A DNA stretch of 64,000 nt from Trichobilharzia regenti (GCA_944472135.2 OX235270.1:74533168-74597167); one strand, 5' to 3'; numbered from the stretch's first letter, positions 10,750 to 24,372 are shown. The notes: a model not told the origin generated them from the letters alone. Program-made: numbers and translations.

Positions 10750-12020
10750 ACAGTAGTAACTACTGCACAAAAAAGTGTATGCAGTTACGTATACGAAACG
10801 GCACACAGTGCTGTATAGAAAGAAGTTGAGTAAATATGAATAACCCATACTTATATAAAGTCATCCAAACATACTGAAAATCTGTTATCAATCATTATTA
10901 CTGATCTTGAGAGTTAGTTCAACTTATTATTAGCCAGCGACTAACGCATTCACATTATTCACTAACAAAGTACTTTGGAGTGATCAGACTGATCTCAGTG
11001 CAGTGAAGTGTTAGTTGAAATGGAGATAAGACAGCAGATCAAGACAAGATCTGAAGCAGCTGATCTGTGGTTTTAGTCTTTGAATCCCACTGCAGTACTG
11101 GAACGAGACTTTTCTTATAATTAAAATTGAACGATCTTCATTAGTGATATGGGTCAAAATTCGTTGCTTACAAATTCCACGCTAACCTCACTCACAAAGA
11201 GGTATCATTTAGAAAGTCACCGCTTTAAACGAGAATAACACGACTGTCAGCTGTTTACTGATTGGTATGAAATGACCCATCAGTTACTTCCCAGCTAAAT
11301 GACTACAAATGATCAGGGAATCATATTTCGATAAAATGTTTCAAACACTAAACCACTTTTTATAGTCACATCTAACTGAAAAGTTCAGACATGTTGTTCA
11401 AGCAATATAGATACCACTTTCTGAAGAGAATACCATAAAACCATGGATATAAAAAACTTGTGTTTGTGCCTGAAATCTACTACCTTTCAATTATTGATGT
11501 CTTCAGAAGTAATATAAACAATTCACTCTACTTTTTTTGTGGAATACGAATTATCGGTAACTTGTATTAATCGACCAGAAAATTTCGACTCAGCATTGTT
11601 GTCTTCTGTAAGTTACATGACTTAATTTTGAAAGTTTCTTTGCCTTCTTCTGTCCAGAATATGAAAGCTAAGGAGTAAAATCATTCAGCTAAGGTGACAC
11701 AAGAACACCAAATGCATCCACTACAGCTACGAATCTTTTTCATTATTTTAAAATAAAAATTGAAATCTTAAGATTTATTGACCACGTTTGACTTTATCCT
11801 CGTGAATATCTATCTCTAAATACAACAATGGCCTCAATAACCTAAGGAAACTGAGAGAAAGTGGATACTTGTCTTCTTTCTAGCGAAGGATAGTTCTTGT
11901 AAAAGATAACTAACACTTTTCGAAACTGCAACCATTTGTTTTCACTTTCTTCGCATCAATTGTTCAGGCTATTTATCACTAAGCCGTCATCATTAGTAAT
12001 GCAGAGTGATATGGTTGGGC
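10750..12020. other. Unannotated AT-rich stretch
   Basis: No gene, RNA or known repeat recognised. Confidence 0.4.
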
Positions 12021-12023
12021 TTG

Positions 12024-12250
12024 TTTTTCCTTCACGTTACCCAGTGGAACATAGGGCTTCAGGCTAGTGGCTTGAAGTTTCTGTAGCAGTGTTTATTTTT
12101 ACAGGATAAGGTTGATAGCCTCATGCCAAACCTAAACTCTTTACCAGCATTATTTCTGGCTTAGCGAGGTGAAGGAGGGGGTCGGCCGGGGATCGAACCT
12201 TGGACCATGTGTATGGTCGGCGAGCGTCCTTACCGCTAGGCCACCGACTC
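12024..12250 (-). mobile_element. tRNA-derived SINE with RTE-like 3' tail
   Basis: Minus-strand copy of the element at 1353-1580. It contains the complement of the A box (CCGCTAGGCCACCGAC), the B box (complement GGGGATCGAACCTTGG) and the AGCCCTATGTTCCACTGGGT tail. It is near full length. Confidence 0.8.
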
Positions 12251-13750
12251 TTAAGCCTTTTGGTTAAATACATATAACTGGATAACCAAACCTTGCACTA
12301 TGTAACTGCTTATAAACATTTAAAATAATATATAGCTAAAGATAGGTGAAAACTCAGGCTAAATTGGTAGGTATCACTTACCTTGGTCTCAAAATGATAC
12401 TGACTGAAGGAAAAATCCACACACTACTGAATTCCTCTTTCAAAGCACTTCTCCGAAGATTTACTGGTGGCGAACTAGATGTCACTATTGAAGGCAGATA
12501 CTGTCTGAAGAACCATTTTGAGGAGCATTAAATTATGTAGATCATTATCAACCTGTGTTCCTCATTATACTGCTTTGCATTGTAGACGTTCAGCTATGAA
12601 ATGAGCTAACTTCGGAAACAACCAATCACATTAGAGAATATGAGTAGATATACAAATGTGGATAAATATAGAACATTAAAACACATTCTGTTGCATGTTT
12701 GTGTGTTTACTTGAATGTGCATATTTCCATCAGTTTTTATATTTGCTCATATAACCGTCCACTATTTTCATTAGCAAAAAAATGTTAGTTGCTTCTTTGC
12801 TTGTGCAAATATGGTAAAGTCTAACAAAACACATAATCATACACACTAGAGAGCAGATGGGAAACAAAATCGTATCTTAAGTTTTATCCCACGCATGTTA
12901 GCATAGCATCTATTCGCGCATATGTTTGTTTCTATATAATCAGTAAATTGACAAAAATAGACTATGGCGTTCAATTTTTCTATTTCTTATAAGCTCAGCA
13001 TCTTGTCAAATTTACAAGACTAGCGGTTCATTTCCTATTTTGAGTATAAAAATTCTTTCGTTTACAGTAATCTGTTATAATTTCCTAAGGGGAAAAATTG
13101 ACAAAATAAATATAAGTGAGTTTGCTTACCACTATGCTCCTTTCAGAAAACGAATTCCTATGATTAAATTATTTTTATTCTTATTTAAATAAGATAAGTT
13201 GGTCATCTCTGACGGTATGTGACGCGGTTGATATTTTAAGTGGCCACAGAGACAGATTCATTTTAATGAATGGAGACAAGCATAGCATCTTCCATTCTCT
13301 TTTAATAACAAAAGATAATTAATTACCAAATTTATTTATCTGTGTATTGTCAGTTAATTGAAAAGTGCACCTGAATCGATCACAGTTATGCAAAGATCAC
13401 GTACACGTAGGGAGTAGAGTGAAGGAAATAAATGCGGTTGTATTGTTTGTCATTTGTCAATTTTGATTGTCCTTAAAATATCACGCAATACTCACGTCTT
13501 TCAGCAAGATCAAAATACACAAATGAAAAGTAGTCTGAGTAGGTGTAACACGATGGCAGATCGTTGGAAAACGCAGACACCGTTTCCTTGATCATTTTCT
13601 TCAGAGTGAGATGAATACGGTTTGCTGTATGAAACGATTGTATTTTTTCTCGAAGCTTCTTTTCAGCTGTAGAAATCTTACAGTAATCAAAGCTTCAATT
13701 AAATAAGGACATATATTTTTTCCTTCTGTTGGGCAGAATACCAAGTATAT
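12251..13750. other. Unannotated AT-rich stretch
   Basis: No gene or recognised repeat. A 61-codon frame at 12346-12531 has no domain features. Confidence 0.4.
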
Positions 13751-13756
13751 AAGTTA

Positions 13757-14010
13757 GTTGAAGGCAGTCGACAGATAGTGTTTGACCTAGGTTTCTTGCT
13801 TGTTGATATTTATCAGCCAGCAGAACATATCTGCAATCTTGAAGGAAGTCATTTCACCCCTGAGATCCGAACCTCCGTCACCCTAATTTGAAGTCACAGA
13901 CAGTGATCTCCTGCTGGACTATAATAGATGCTTTGATTCGACACTAGATAGTGGCTGACGTAATACTTCTAGTTCTTGGTTTAGTGCGATATGGTCACCA
14001 TGCTAAGTGA
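13757..14010 (+). repeat. Dispersed repeat D, copy 1
   Basis: Diverged similarity to 62275-62530 and to the first part of 32535-32820. The shared block reads GACCTAGGTTTCTTGCTTGT.. then ATATCTGCAATCTTGAAGG here. All three copies are in the same orientation. Family unknown; this is a by-eye alignment. Confidence 0.45.
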
Positions 14011-14156
14011 CTCTACATCATGGTCAAGAACCAAGTATGAAAGAAGGAAAAGTATAATGATGTTTCATTATTATTACAGAAGATGTGAGAAGAAACCAGT
14101 TAGAAGATTGAAGGAAGTTTCCGGTATGTGATTCACAATGAAATGAAATTTAACTG

Positions 14157-14222
14157 GTGGATGGTGGCTAGCAGTGGAATCAAGGATACGCATTTCGTCC
14201 TATTTGAGGCTCGTCAGCTTAC
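14157..14222 (-). mobile_element. Sm-alpha-type hammerhead SINE fragment
   Basis: On the minus strand it reads GCTGACGAGCC, AATAGGACGAAATGCG, TATCC and the GATTCCACTGCTAGCCACC end. The core CTGACGA..GAAA is intact, but the element is cut off just upstream, so stem I is poorly formed. Only the ribozyme and 3' end remain. Confidence 0.75.
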
Positions 14223-14229
14223 AGGAAGA

Positions 14230-14937
14230 AAATTACGTTGTAATAGAGAAGGAATCATTTCGAAGTAATTTTAAATGGAATAATTGAATAAAAATCAGTT
14301 AATTAACACATTAATAATGGCTGAAGTATGCAGAATACATAATTACCTAATCAATCAAATTATTTATTTAGAAATGTTATCGTTAATCGTTCTTTTCATT
14401 CCTAATAAAATGTACGAACTTGGGAGCACATCTGTATCGCACTCTGCTCTTTGAAATAAATTTAATCTGGTTCCGCGACTGCCTACTGGCTTTCGTTTCT
14501 ACTTCACACTATCTTTTTCATCCCACACTTCGAGGCCGAACCCATCAGTCAGTATTCGTGTTCCCCTTGAGGACCTGTTTTGTGATGTCACTTGACCGTC
14601 TCATTAGCATATGTTCAATCTTTCATTGCTACGGCAAACTGTGACGTTTCCTTCAGCATACATGGGTTAGGTTGACGTGGCTTCATAAGAGTGGATTCAG
14701 CAGCATGGGACAAATTTGGATTTATTTGTCAGTTGACATTTGTAATGATAGTCAGAATATCTACTCTATTTCCAAACCAAATGATTTTAACTCACTTGTT
14801 TCACTTCAGATCAATTTTAAATAGTTTCTTCCGTATAACAACGTAATGTTCTTCCTGTATGTTGTCACGTCAATGTCGTTTTGTTGTTAGCTGTGTACCA
14901 GAATCTTTTTCCGGTCTTCTTCTAACTAGTTTTTTCA
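14230..14937. other. Intergenic; possible LINE remnant at 14515-14610
   Basis: The piece GCATATGTTCAATC near 14608 resembles the complement of the RTE C-terminal coding block found at 29920 and 61850. Too short to classify further. Confidence 0.3.
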
Positions 14938-15168
14938 TGTTTTTTTCCTTCACGTTCCCCAGTGGAACATAGGGCCACAAGTTAGTGGTTTGAGGTTTCT
15001 TTAGCAGTGTTTAGTTGTACAGAATGGGGTTGCTAGCCTCATGCCCAAGCTTTCCTCTTCGCCAGCATTATTTCTGGCTTAGCGAGGCAAAGGAGTTCAT
15101 CGGCCGGGGATCGCACTTTGGACCATATACATGGTAAGCGAGCGTCCTAACGGCTATGCCACCGACGC
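14938..15168 (-). mobile_element. tRNA-derived SINE with RTE-like 3' tail
   Basis: Third copy of the family at 1353. The minus strand shows the A box region (complement GGCTATGCCACCGACGC), a mutated B box (complement GGGGATCGCACTTTGG), the CCAGAAATAATGCTGGC block and a tail ending in GAAGGAAAAAA. Confidence 0.8.
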
Positions 15169-15169
15169 A

Positions 15170-18100
15170 GATGTGCATTATCAAAATGTAAACTGATTAC
15201 CTTCTTTCTTGTTTCACATTTGGTTTTGCTCAGTAGGAGGTAAAATGTATTTTCTTATTTCATTGAAGTTATGTTTATTTCACAATGTCTGCAGCTGAAG
15301 AGAAGCTTCGAGATGAAACGCGCGTACTTTAAACCGCAAACCTTATTCTTCCGGCTTTGACGAAAATGTAGGTGGAATCGTTACGTAAGTTGCGTTTTCT
15401 TGGTACCTGTAACCAGATTACGACAGAGTCAAAGGTTTCTTTTTTAGACAAAATCATAAAAGTATCTGGAATAGGCGTTCACAATGCTGGCTTTATGAAA
15501 AATATGACATTTTGAGTAAAACCTCAGATATGGTGTAGTGGAAGCTCAAAATACACAGTATGTTACTTTCTCTGTTTAGAGTTCTATGAACGAAAAATAT
15601 TCCTCACCAAGGTGTAAAGTCAGGTAGATGAAAACATGTATAAATAGCTACCCAACACAGCATACATTAACTACCTAACAGAGGATTGTTTTAAAGAAGA
15701 AAATTTACATTACTTATTATTCATGAGAAATACCACCATTTAGAAAGCCTGTTAAGTGAACTGAACACAAACAATAGAGGTAAATGTAGATATATCTAAA
15801 TATATACATATATCTTATATAACTCATTTACAAGTTCCTGTATATATAATATTGTCCTATCAATTATGATGGTGTGGATAAAGTTCCTAATCGTTTCAAA
15901 CTGTGCATTCCCACGAATTACTTTCTGAGCCATCAATACTTGGAATACAAATTAATTTGAACGCTTTTTAATTCAGTCAGCTGTGAGAAATTCACAGTTG
16001 AATGATTGAAACAAACATTTTTATGAATACTTCGCAAACTAGTATCCTAGCCTAGGTCTTAATTTGACTGATTTTTTAGACAAGAAAGCATTCATTAGCT
16101 TTTTCATGTCCGAAATGTGTTCACAAAGTTCAAAGTAAAACGGTTCGATGATTTACTTCTCAAGAGAGTTGATAAGTGGCGATAAATAGATTTAAGTGTA
16201 CAAAGAATTTTTTCAAGTAGATCTTGAATTTTTCCTGGTTTTAATTTATTATCTCAGTTGTGTCTGCAAGTTTTAAAGTAGAGCATACTACTTTATTGTA
16301 TGAAAGGAGAAGCTAAAATACTGTCTGGTGTTGATTTACAGTGGGAAACTGGAGAAGGGTGACGTTTCCCCAACTGATTCCAGTGCACTTCAACCCAATT
16401 TAAATTTAAGGCTTTGACTAGAGATCAGTTCGATGAAGGCTTATCTTACTCATAATATCATCTTATTGAGCAGAAGTCAACTTCAATTCTCAAGAAGAAA
16501 AATGACCAAGTCATGCTTTGACTAATAACTATGATTAAACGCTCATTCAGGATTTTTGTGCTGGTGATGTAAGACACTTTCCGAGGTTACTCAAATATAT
16601 CTGAACCTGTCCAAGTGCCAGTTCAATCACAGTTCTTTCTTTTGAATCACTTGGCGATATGCAATATACTGTAATCCAAATTGAAACAGGTGTCTCTTTA
16701 AATAATAAACTTTACATAGTGTTATTAACAAAAAATTCCATTATTCAGCCTCAAGTATGAACACGTAATTTTTTATAAGCATATAACGCCTCTCGGTATT
16801 TGGAAGGAAGTAAAAAGTTAAGATCTAGTCTGTCGTTCATATTATCAAATTCCTGATGGCAGCTGTTTAAATAAAGTGTTTTGTAGATTAAATTGTATGG
16901 GGGTTGATATTTTAAGAGATGATTATTTTAATTTGTTAATTTTAGAGACTTCTGTAAATGATTCCATCATTAACTTGGAGAATTTCAAACTTTGTGTTTT
17001 AAACACTGAAAAATCTCTGGGTACTAGACTACGTTTTTATATGATGATGGCGACAACTAGTGTTTTAGTACACTCACACAATTACTTCATCGTCTCTGAA
17101 AGTGAATGGTTAATTTAGTCTTATGTGCATTTCCCCTATAAATCCAGCATACTAGAATGAACGTAGCTGTAAATTATCAGTATTATTGAGACCATTTGCA
17201 AATTAAAAATCTATTTTTAGCTTTTTTTAAAATGTTACAGAGGCATAGTAAAATAGAAGTTATATTCACTTATACAGATGATACGTGATTTCCAGTTATT
17301 GTCATATTCAACCTAAAATCTGCTCAGGTTATTCTGCTACTGAGAGGTATTTATAACAAATGAAAGGTAATTCAATAACAGTTACTTCGGAATAAACGTG
17401 TGTGACCAAGAGAGCATGGTAAATTACTTCTAAGATGAGTCCGTTCGACAAACAAGATGTGAAATCCTTTCGAAGCACGTAGAAAGTTTGAAAACAACAT
17501 TCCCACAAATATACCGACTTCAGTGAGATGACTATGTTGCTTAAAAAGATCAGTTGTCGTAAAATGCTGGTTGGTGGTCATTTAATGTATACTTGAAAAA
17601 TACAACATATTTAACAGCAGAAACTGTAATCTTTCTTATGTTGCATCGTGGATTTACAAGGTAGATAACATTTATTCACAAATGATTTCATTACGACGAC
17701 TTAGAATGCTACATTTTGAACCCACTTTAATGTATGCAACTTTAAATTCAGGCTATTGTTTTGTTTGTTATATTTTACAACATTAGATATTGAAACAAAG
17801 TTTTAGAACCGAAACGAATGTATAGTTTTTAATGAAAGATGTGCGTGACATGATCATCAACATCTGAAGAATAATATATCAAGGACAGAATAAAACTGCC
17901 CTCCTCTGAAAAAGAAAGTAGGGAGATCAAACCACAGATTTCACTCTATAGTAAGCAAAAACGCTTAACAATCCCAACAGATGAATTATGCTGAATCATC
18001 TGACTTACTGAGGCTAATTTTAATTGGGAATTTCTGTATAAACAAATATGCTTTAATCTAAAAATCCAGTGGTTGATACATGGAATTACTCGCGATGAAC
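15170..18100. other. Long AT-rich stretch without recognised features
   Basis: No domain-bearing frame, RNA or repeat family recognised. Short frames at 16876-17118 and 17372-17581 have no supporting features. Confidence 0.4.
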
Positions 18101-18104
18101 TAGT

Positions 18105-18195
18105 TTACTCATGTCGAGCGATATGATTATGAAAATAATTTTTATTCAGAACGTCATCCAGTAAATACTACTGGTGAACTGTGTGATATATGAAA
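18105..18195. repeat. PLE-end repeat fragment
   Basis: Contains ATATGATTATG, AACGTCATCCAGTAAATA and AACTGTGTGATATATG. These match the end of the PLE fragment at 54270-54325 in the same orientation. Confidence 0.5.
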
Positions 18196-18604
18196 TAAAA
18201 ACATTGGTATGTGGTCTACGCATGCCATAATCTAATACCTTAACCAACATAAGAACAACCTAATAGCATAAAACAAGTTTTCAGTAAAAAAAAGCCAAAC
18301 TTTACATAGAAACAAACTGGATAAAAAATTCATTTAGAAAATAAAAAAAAGTCATCAAAAACCTCATTTTATTCCCAGGTCCGTTCTGTAGGTTGGAGCT
18401 TCAATTTGGGAATTATGTTAAATGATTGGATTCTGTTTATATATATATAAAACCACTGTATTTGAACAAAATTTAATGTTCATTTTGTGCAATGAAATTT
18501 AAAGAAAACTATAAGAATAACTACAGAGTATTTTAAATTACTAATAGTTCTCATTGAAAACTATATAAATTATTATTAATCCCTTGAATTTCGAGTGAAA
18601 CACA

Positions 18605-21600
18605 GTGCCTCAACAACACATCTCCGCTTTGTTCTATTCTCTGATGTCCTCTTCAGCTGGGCACACGACTGACAATGATGTCTCATCTCATACAACTCAC
18701 ACGATCTCCTCCATGTCACTGTCGCACCGACGACCCATCAGTCACTTCCCGTGTAGTTTGTACTCGAGCGATGGACTGACTGCATGTCATTTGACGACCT
18801 CCATAACGCATGCCCCACCTATCTCCATCTTCTCCTACATATTTGTTGAGTGATCGCCTCTTGGTTGGTCTGTTCCCAGCAGCCAGTGTTTCTTGCAGCT
18901 AATCATTTCTGACCGGCCGGCTGGCCATTCGATCTTCAGTATGGAGCCAGACAGCGAAGGTGGCAGCTGCTGATAAAAGTCTGCAGTGGTGTGTTGGAAA
19001 TCCTTTTCCTTGCGCACACTGCAAGTTTCTGACGCATATAGAAGAGCTGACTGACTCTACTGACATTTATGTCGAAAATACGAATCTTGTTCTTCATGTT
19101 GGCTGAGTGAAGCAGAAGATTTCGAACTGATTTCAGGCTGATGAAGGCGTGTCTCGCCTTTCCGATTCTGGCTGACTGCCTAGCTGGCTGGTTGGCCTTG
19201 ACATCCTCATCTGTGACGTGTGTGTGTGTGTGTAGTTGAAACGACGCCTCCTAGCCAGATAAGTGGAGGCAAGAAGTAACCTTCTATCAAATATCTCCCG
19301 TTGACAGTGATTGGTCCTGGGTGTTGTTGATGTCGCTGTTGGCTGGTTATCTTCATCACCACCATCTTCTCCATGTTTACCTGGAGTCCTATCTCGTTTT
19401 CTAGCTCCTCCGCCTGCTTGTTGGTTTTCACCTGCAAGTATTCGACCTTGTGTGACACTGAACATAAATCATCCACAGACGAAATCCAGATCCTCCAGAT
19501 TCTTATTATCGCTGGTCCAACCTACTCCTCTCCTCTCCTCTCACTTCCAACACACAGTCTGATGCACAATGCAGTCCACCACAATTAGGAATATGATTGA
19601 TGATAATAGGCAGTCAGACTTGTCTTACTACTGTATTCACCTCGAACGCCTCGCTGAGTTTTCCGTTGTGGATCACCTGACACGTGGCATTGTCACATAG
19701 TCAGCTATGAATGCAGATGATGAATACTTGGGAACTGCGCGCCGTAGTGGCGAAATGGTCTCCGAATTACTTCTCCGTCAATGCTGTGCTGCCTGTCGAA
19801 GACCTTTTGGAAATCGATGAAGCGAGTTAATGTAGAGAGTGAGAGAGAGATGACCGGCATTCTATGCTTTGTTCTGTGATGATGATTCGTAGATTTGCAA
19901 TTTGATCAGCACATGATTTGTCTTTCCTGAATCCAGCCAGTTTGTTCTGGTAGGATTAGCTGGTGGAGTTCTGTATCCAGTGCATCTCTCAGTCTCTCCA
20001 GGATGACGTGAATTAACATTCTACTTGGCGTGGACAAGAGCATGATTCCAAGTCAGTCCTCTTAGAGGCCTAACTAAGTCACCGTTCTTTAGTAGCTTGA
20101 CAAGGTAGCCTTTCTTCCAATCAGTAGGCAGATTTCCTTCTTACCAAACGTTTTGCAGTGGTGGTGGCAGTACATCTACTGCAGTCTCTGGGTAAATCTT
20201 AAGTGATTCGGAGGGAATTTTCGCTGGTTGTATTGCCTTCTCGAACTTCAGCAACTTGATTGCACTTAGAATTGCTGCTTTCGTTTTAGGATTTGTGTTC
20301 ACTGGTTGTCAGTTATGTGCATGCTGTCGGTGGTAATTCTGGGTGAATTGTGGGTGATGGTAGATTCAATAGTCTTTTGAAGTGATCAGCTCATTGTTTA
20401 ATTTATTCCTCCTACTTTGTAGTCAGATTTCCTTGTGTATTTTTTATTGATTTCATCATCTGGGTTGATCTCTTCCAGTATAGAGACCTTGTTATCTGAT
20501 ATAATGTCCTGAGGTTTCTTTAACCTGCTGCCTACCTGTTCTGATTCAGTAGCCTGCCATAGTGTTGTAGAATTGTCTTTCATCTCTCCTAGCACTCTTT
20601 TATACCTCTTTATACAGTGCAGTATACATTGAACTCAATTTCTTCTCCTTTTGTTATCCATCTTTGCATTGAGTTATCGCCGCTTTCATCCTCCTCCTCT
20701 GTTCTATTCTATTAGCTTCCAGATAGCTGGCCTGTGAGGGCTTTTCCTTGTCTTGTCTCTTCTTTCTTCTTAGAATAGTTGTAAACGTTTCCTTGAAAAT
20801 CACCTTCAGTGAGTTAGTTGCAATATTCTTCGTCACAAATTTCCTCAGTGATGCCATGTAGTGTCTCCGACTTCGCTCTGACCTGATTTGTAGTGAAAGT
20901 ATCACTTGTAGTTTTGTCTTTTGGTTTGTGAATGTCGGACTTGAATTATGGCCTGTCTCCGGTCCTTCTGAATGATTTTAGCTTCACCCCGAAGGTCCTT
21001 TGAATTAGATGATGGCCTGAGTTCACGTTTATTTCGTTTCTCAACTTTCTGTCCTGCAAACTGTGTCTCCACTCCTCTGAGCAGCATTGAGATGAAGTCC
21101 ATTTGGTTTGTGGTGTGTCTGCTAGGCGAAATCCATTTTGTTGGGTATATATCCTTGTGATTGTACACGCTGCCTTCGATTATCAAATCATTGAAGTCGC
21201 AGAAGTCTGCGAGCAATTCTCTGTTCTCATTCATTTCTCCGAACGAGAACCTCTTGACGCATGATGAGCTCCCTTCCTGTATTATCTGCCCCCAGTTCGG
21301 CTGGCATTCATACCGTCCATGAAGATTTTGATGTCACCATTTGGGATGTTGTCCATTAATGTTTGTGGTTGTCTATAAAATTCTCCTTTCCTCTCTTGTT
21401 CGGTGTTGTTTGTATCACTATGCGTAGTATTGGATGATTGTGGCTTCTCTTCTTTCCTCCCTTTCCAAGTGCATCCTGCTGTCATAATCCTGCATGAGGA
21501 GATTGGTTCCAACTTCATTAGGACTTTGGCTGCCACTGGTGATATCATGATAGTCACTCACTGCCTCAGTGTGTTCGTGGTTGTTGTCCGGGTGACCAGA

Positions 21601-21830
21601 CCAAAGTAGATTACTGACTCTGATGTCGACAGTTTTGACAGTCCCCAACCATTACATCTGCTGACACAGATACCCAGCACTTCTATGCTGTATCTTCACA
21701 TTTAGTTGGCTACTTAGGCAGACTTTGCAGCCAGCTTCATACATTCGACGTTCCCATTCTTATTCTTGCTTCAATCGAGAAGACACACTGGCTGGCTAAC
21801 TGTCTTCCCGGAGTCTTTCACCATCCTGCT
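18605..21830 (-). mobile_element. Decayed RTE (SR2-like) non-LTR retrotransposon
   Basis: About 3.2 kb, read on the minus strand. The endonuclease part spans about 21650-20900, with an end matching the RTE endonuclease block (WISPSRHTTNQMDFI, then VETQFAGQKVEKR). A basic linker follows at 20905-20654 (EANRIEQRRRMKAA). The reverse transcriptase part (about 20400-19130) is badly frameshifted. Its catalytic box is still visible near 19455-19490: LEDLDFV is separated from DDLCSVSHK by a small insertion that shifts the frame. The C-terminal domain at 19017-18835 reads FQHTTADFYQQLPPSLS..ILKIEWP. RTE elements encode one polyprotein of endonuclease plus reverse transcriptase and copy themselves by target-primed reverse transcription. 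This copy has many stops and frameshifts and cannot be active. Confidence 0.75.
19218..19233. repeat. GT microsatellite inside the RTE
   Basis: Sixteen bases of alternating GT, expanded within the coding part of the RTE copy. Confidence 0.8.
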
Positions 21831-21839
21831 GTGTAAATT

Positions 21840-22720
21840 TGATCCTCCTATTCTAGCAATGAATAAGATTGTTGTTTGTTGAATTTTTAATATATTTTTT
21901 GTGCGTTGAAGCTTCTTAAGCAGTTTGATAGGTTCAGTACTGTATGGTTGTATTACCTACGCCTAATCCTCCCTCCTTACCGGGCTTGGGACGGGCTGGA
22001 AATCTAGAAAGCTAGTTAACTAGACAGGGTTAAAGATGATGTAAAGTTAAGTCATATTTTACACACTAGTTCCACTATGTATTCCAATATGATGGTATAA
22101 CAGAATTTCATCAAATTTCATTTTATAGATTTGATCTACCGAATATAATCGGATTATTTCTTTTTATTCAACAACCGTGTGAAGTAAACCAAATATCCTT
22201 AATAAGCTAGTGTGAAATTTGAAGGGAAAGAAACAAACAATTTCTATAAAGTGACCTTTACTGAGATCCTTTGGTTTACTAACAGCTGGTTGTGCTCATT
22301 TGTGGTTCATTTGGTTAATTAAATTTACCAAACCAGTTTATATCAAGTCTTTTGGGATGAAAGCACTATTTTATCAGTGATCGAGTTGAATAAAGGAAAA
22401 TATGAATGTGATGCACATATACACATTCCAAAAAGAAGAGTTACAGAAATGAAATAACTTGAGAAGTAACTAATTTGCATTTCACAGTTCAGTAAACTCC
22501 CTTAGTACTGACTTTACGTCAAGAAAAGCAAAATTTACGTTCTATACAAAATATTAGTAGTAGCATATCAGTGTTCACAATAAATACATAGTTATTCGTT
22601 TCTTTTGAATTTACGTCAATATGTTTATCTCTAGAAGTGATAATAAATTTTTGATTTATGCATTTTATGCATGCGATCAAACATTATTTCATAGAAAGTG
22701 TATGCTCTGGTTTCATTCAG
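21840..22720. other. Unannotated stretch between two RTE copies
   Basis: AT-rich; no feature recognised. Confidence 0.35.
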
Positions 22721-22724
22721 TTAT

Positions 22725-23460
22725 GTTTGGATCAAAGATAGGATTTCAAGTGAACATAGATCAAACAGAGGTGATGAAGATTACTGGCCAACACCAACAA
22801 AAATAACAACAACAGACAACAATCACCCAGCATAAATGGGAGGAACCCGAAAGAAACAACCTCATTTACTTACCTGGGAAGCATCGTTTCAATCACAGGC
22901 TGATCGAACTGAGGAGGATTTTAAAGCAAGAATGGGAAAAGGAAGACAAGCTTTCATTACTCTCAAGTTTGTGTGGAGGTCAACAGCACTCACCATCAAA
23001 AATAAGATCTGGATTTTCAACTCATAAACAGCATCTCAAACAAACTTCAGACCTTCATCAACAGCTGTATTCACTCAATACTAATCAAGATCAGATGGCC
23101 AGAAAAGATCAGCAACCGGGAGGGATCTCTGGCAATGAGCGAGCCAACCAGGAACCGATTGTGAAACAAATAGGCAGGAAGAAATGGATTGGCTGGCCAT
23201 ACTCTGAGGAAACCATCAAGTGACATCACTAGACAAGCCATCGCTCGAGTGGAACCAGGCCGAAAGGGAAGCGGGCGGCGAGTTGGTCGTCAGTGCAAGG
23301 GTGACTTGGAGGAGGTCATGTGAAGAGGAGATGAAAGCATGTGGGCAGACATGGAGCGGGGTGAAAAAGTTGACAGAAAACAGAAGGCAATGGAGATCCG
23401 CAGCTGAAGCCCTATGTTTCTCTAGGAATTAAAGGATATAATAATAATATAATAATCATA
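22725..23460 (+). mobile_element. 5'-truncated RTE, C-terminal end
   Basis: It starts in the coding block just after the reverse transcriptase active site (FQVNIDQTEVMKITGQHQQK at about 22743) and runs through frameshifted C-terminal domain sequence (RKKWIGWPYSEETIK near 23180-23220). It reaches a 3' end AAGCCCTATGTTTCTCTAGG followed by an ATAATAATATAATAAT tail. This is typical 5' truncation of a LINE. It has the opposite orientation to the copy at 18605. Confidence 0.7.
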
Positions 23461-23469
23461 TATTAATGG

Positions 23470-24190
23470 GGAAACACTGATTTGTTTTCCAGAAAGACGC
23501 TTACATTTTTTATCTGACATCACAGTGTTTTATTTATATGCGAACTTATTAAGAGGCAATATTTCACTTCAGTTGTACACAGATTCAAAGAAGATCAATG
23601 CACTGTAGATTTCTTCACAAACTAATATGCATCAGATAGCCAGTCAAAAGTATGGATCGACTGATCACTGTGTCATCATAGTTTGAAACTTGTCACAGTT
23701 GATCTCACCGCTTTATCACTTAGCCTAAGAATAACCGAAACAAATATTCAGTGTTACTATGTTCGAATGGTCTACTAAACAACTTTTTCCCAAAAACAAA
23801 ATGATTTATATCCGGTCAAATAAAATAACAGAAAATTGTACATCGAAAATGTTTACGCATTGTATCAAAATACTCTTAGCGAAATGAACAAATCTTTGTT
23901 GAGCAGCACATTTTTAAGGGGCGGAAACATGATTTTGTAGAATGTATGATAAAATTCAAAAATGACATCCACTTTACTTATAACACTGTGTTTATTCTTT
24001 GTGTTGAAAAAGTATCTTGAAAAGTATAGAATATTTAAAGTGTTATTAGAAAAGATTTTACAAATCCATTAAGTGGCCGCTTATCAAAGTATATAAGTTA
24101 TCAGTCTTTATTTCAGTAGGAATATTTAATACTTCAGGTGAAAGTTAACGACTACTTTCAACAAATAACACGAAAAATACCCATTGAGTT
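23470..24190. other. Unannotated AT-rich stretch
   Basis: No feature recognised. Confidence 0.35.
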
Positions 24191-24195
24191 ATGAA

Positions 24196-24372
24196 GAAAA
24201 TAAAAGACACTTCAGAGAAGATCATTTTCTTTATCGACGAAATGATCTTCAGTCGCTGCACAGCGTTGTGAAATACAACACGGTTTTGACAAATATAAAG
24301 ACGACTGTACAGCCGATGAAGATGATTTCGTCGATAGGGAAAATTGTCTTCGCTAAATTGTCTTTTATTTTC
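24196..24372. repeat. Imperfect palindrome with short related frames on both strands
   Basis: Arms of about 67 bases (24196-24262 and 24306-24372, roughly 80% matched by eye) share GAAAATAAAAGACA and TATCGACGAAAT. Because the arms are complementary, both strands encode similar peptides (EDHFLYRRNDLQSL on plus, EDNFPYRRNHLHRL on minus). The family is unknown. Confidence 0.65.

Noticed and set aside
19133..19588. Several overlapping proline- and serine-rich frames on both strands
   Set aside because: They are frames of decayed RTE sequence; the retroelement explains them.
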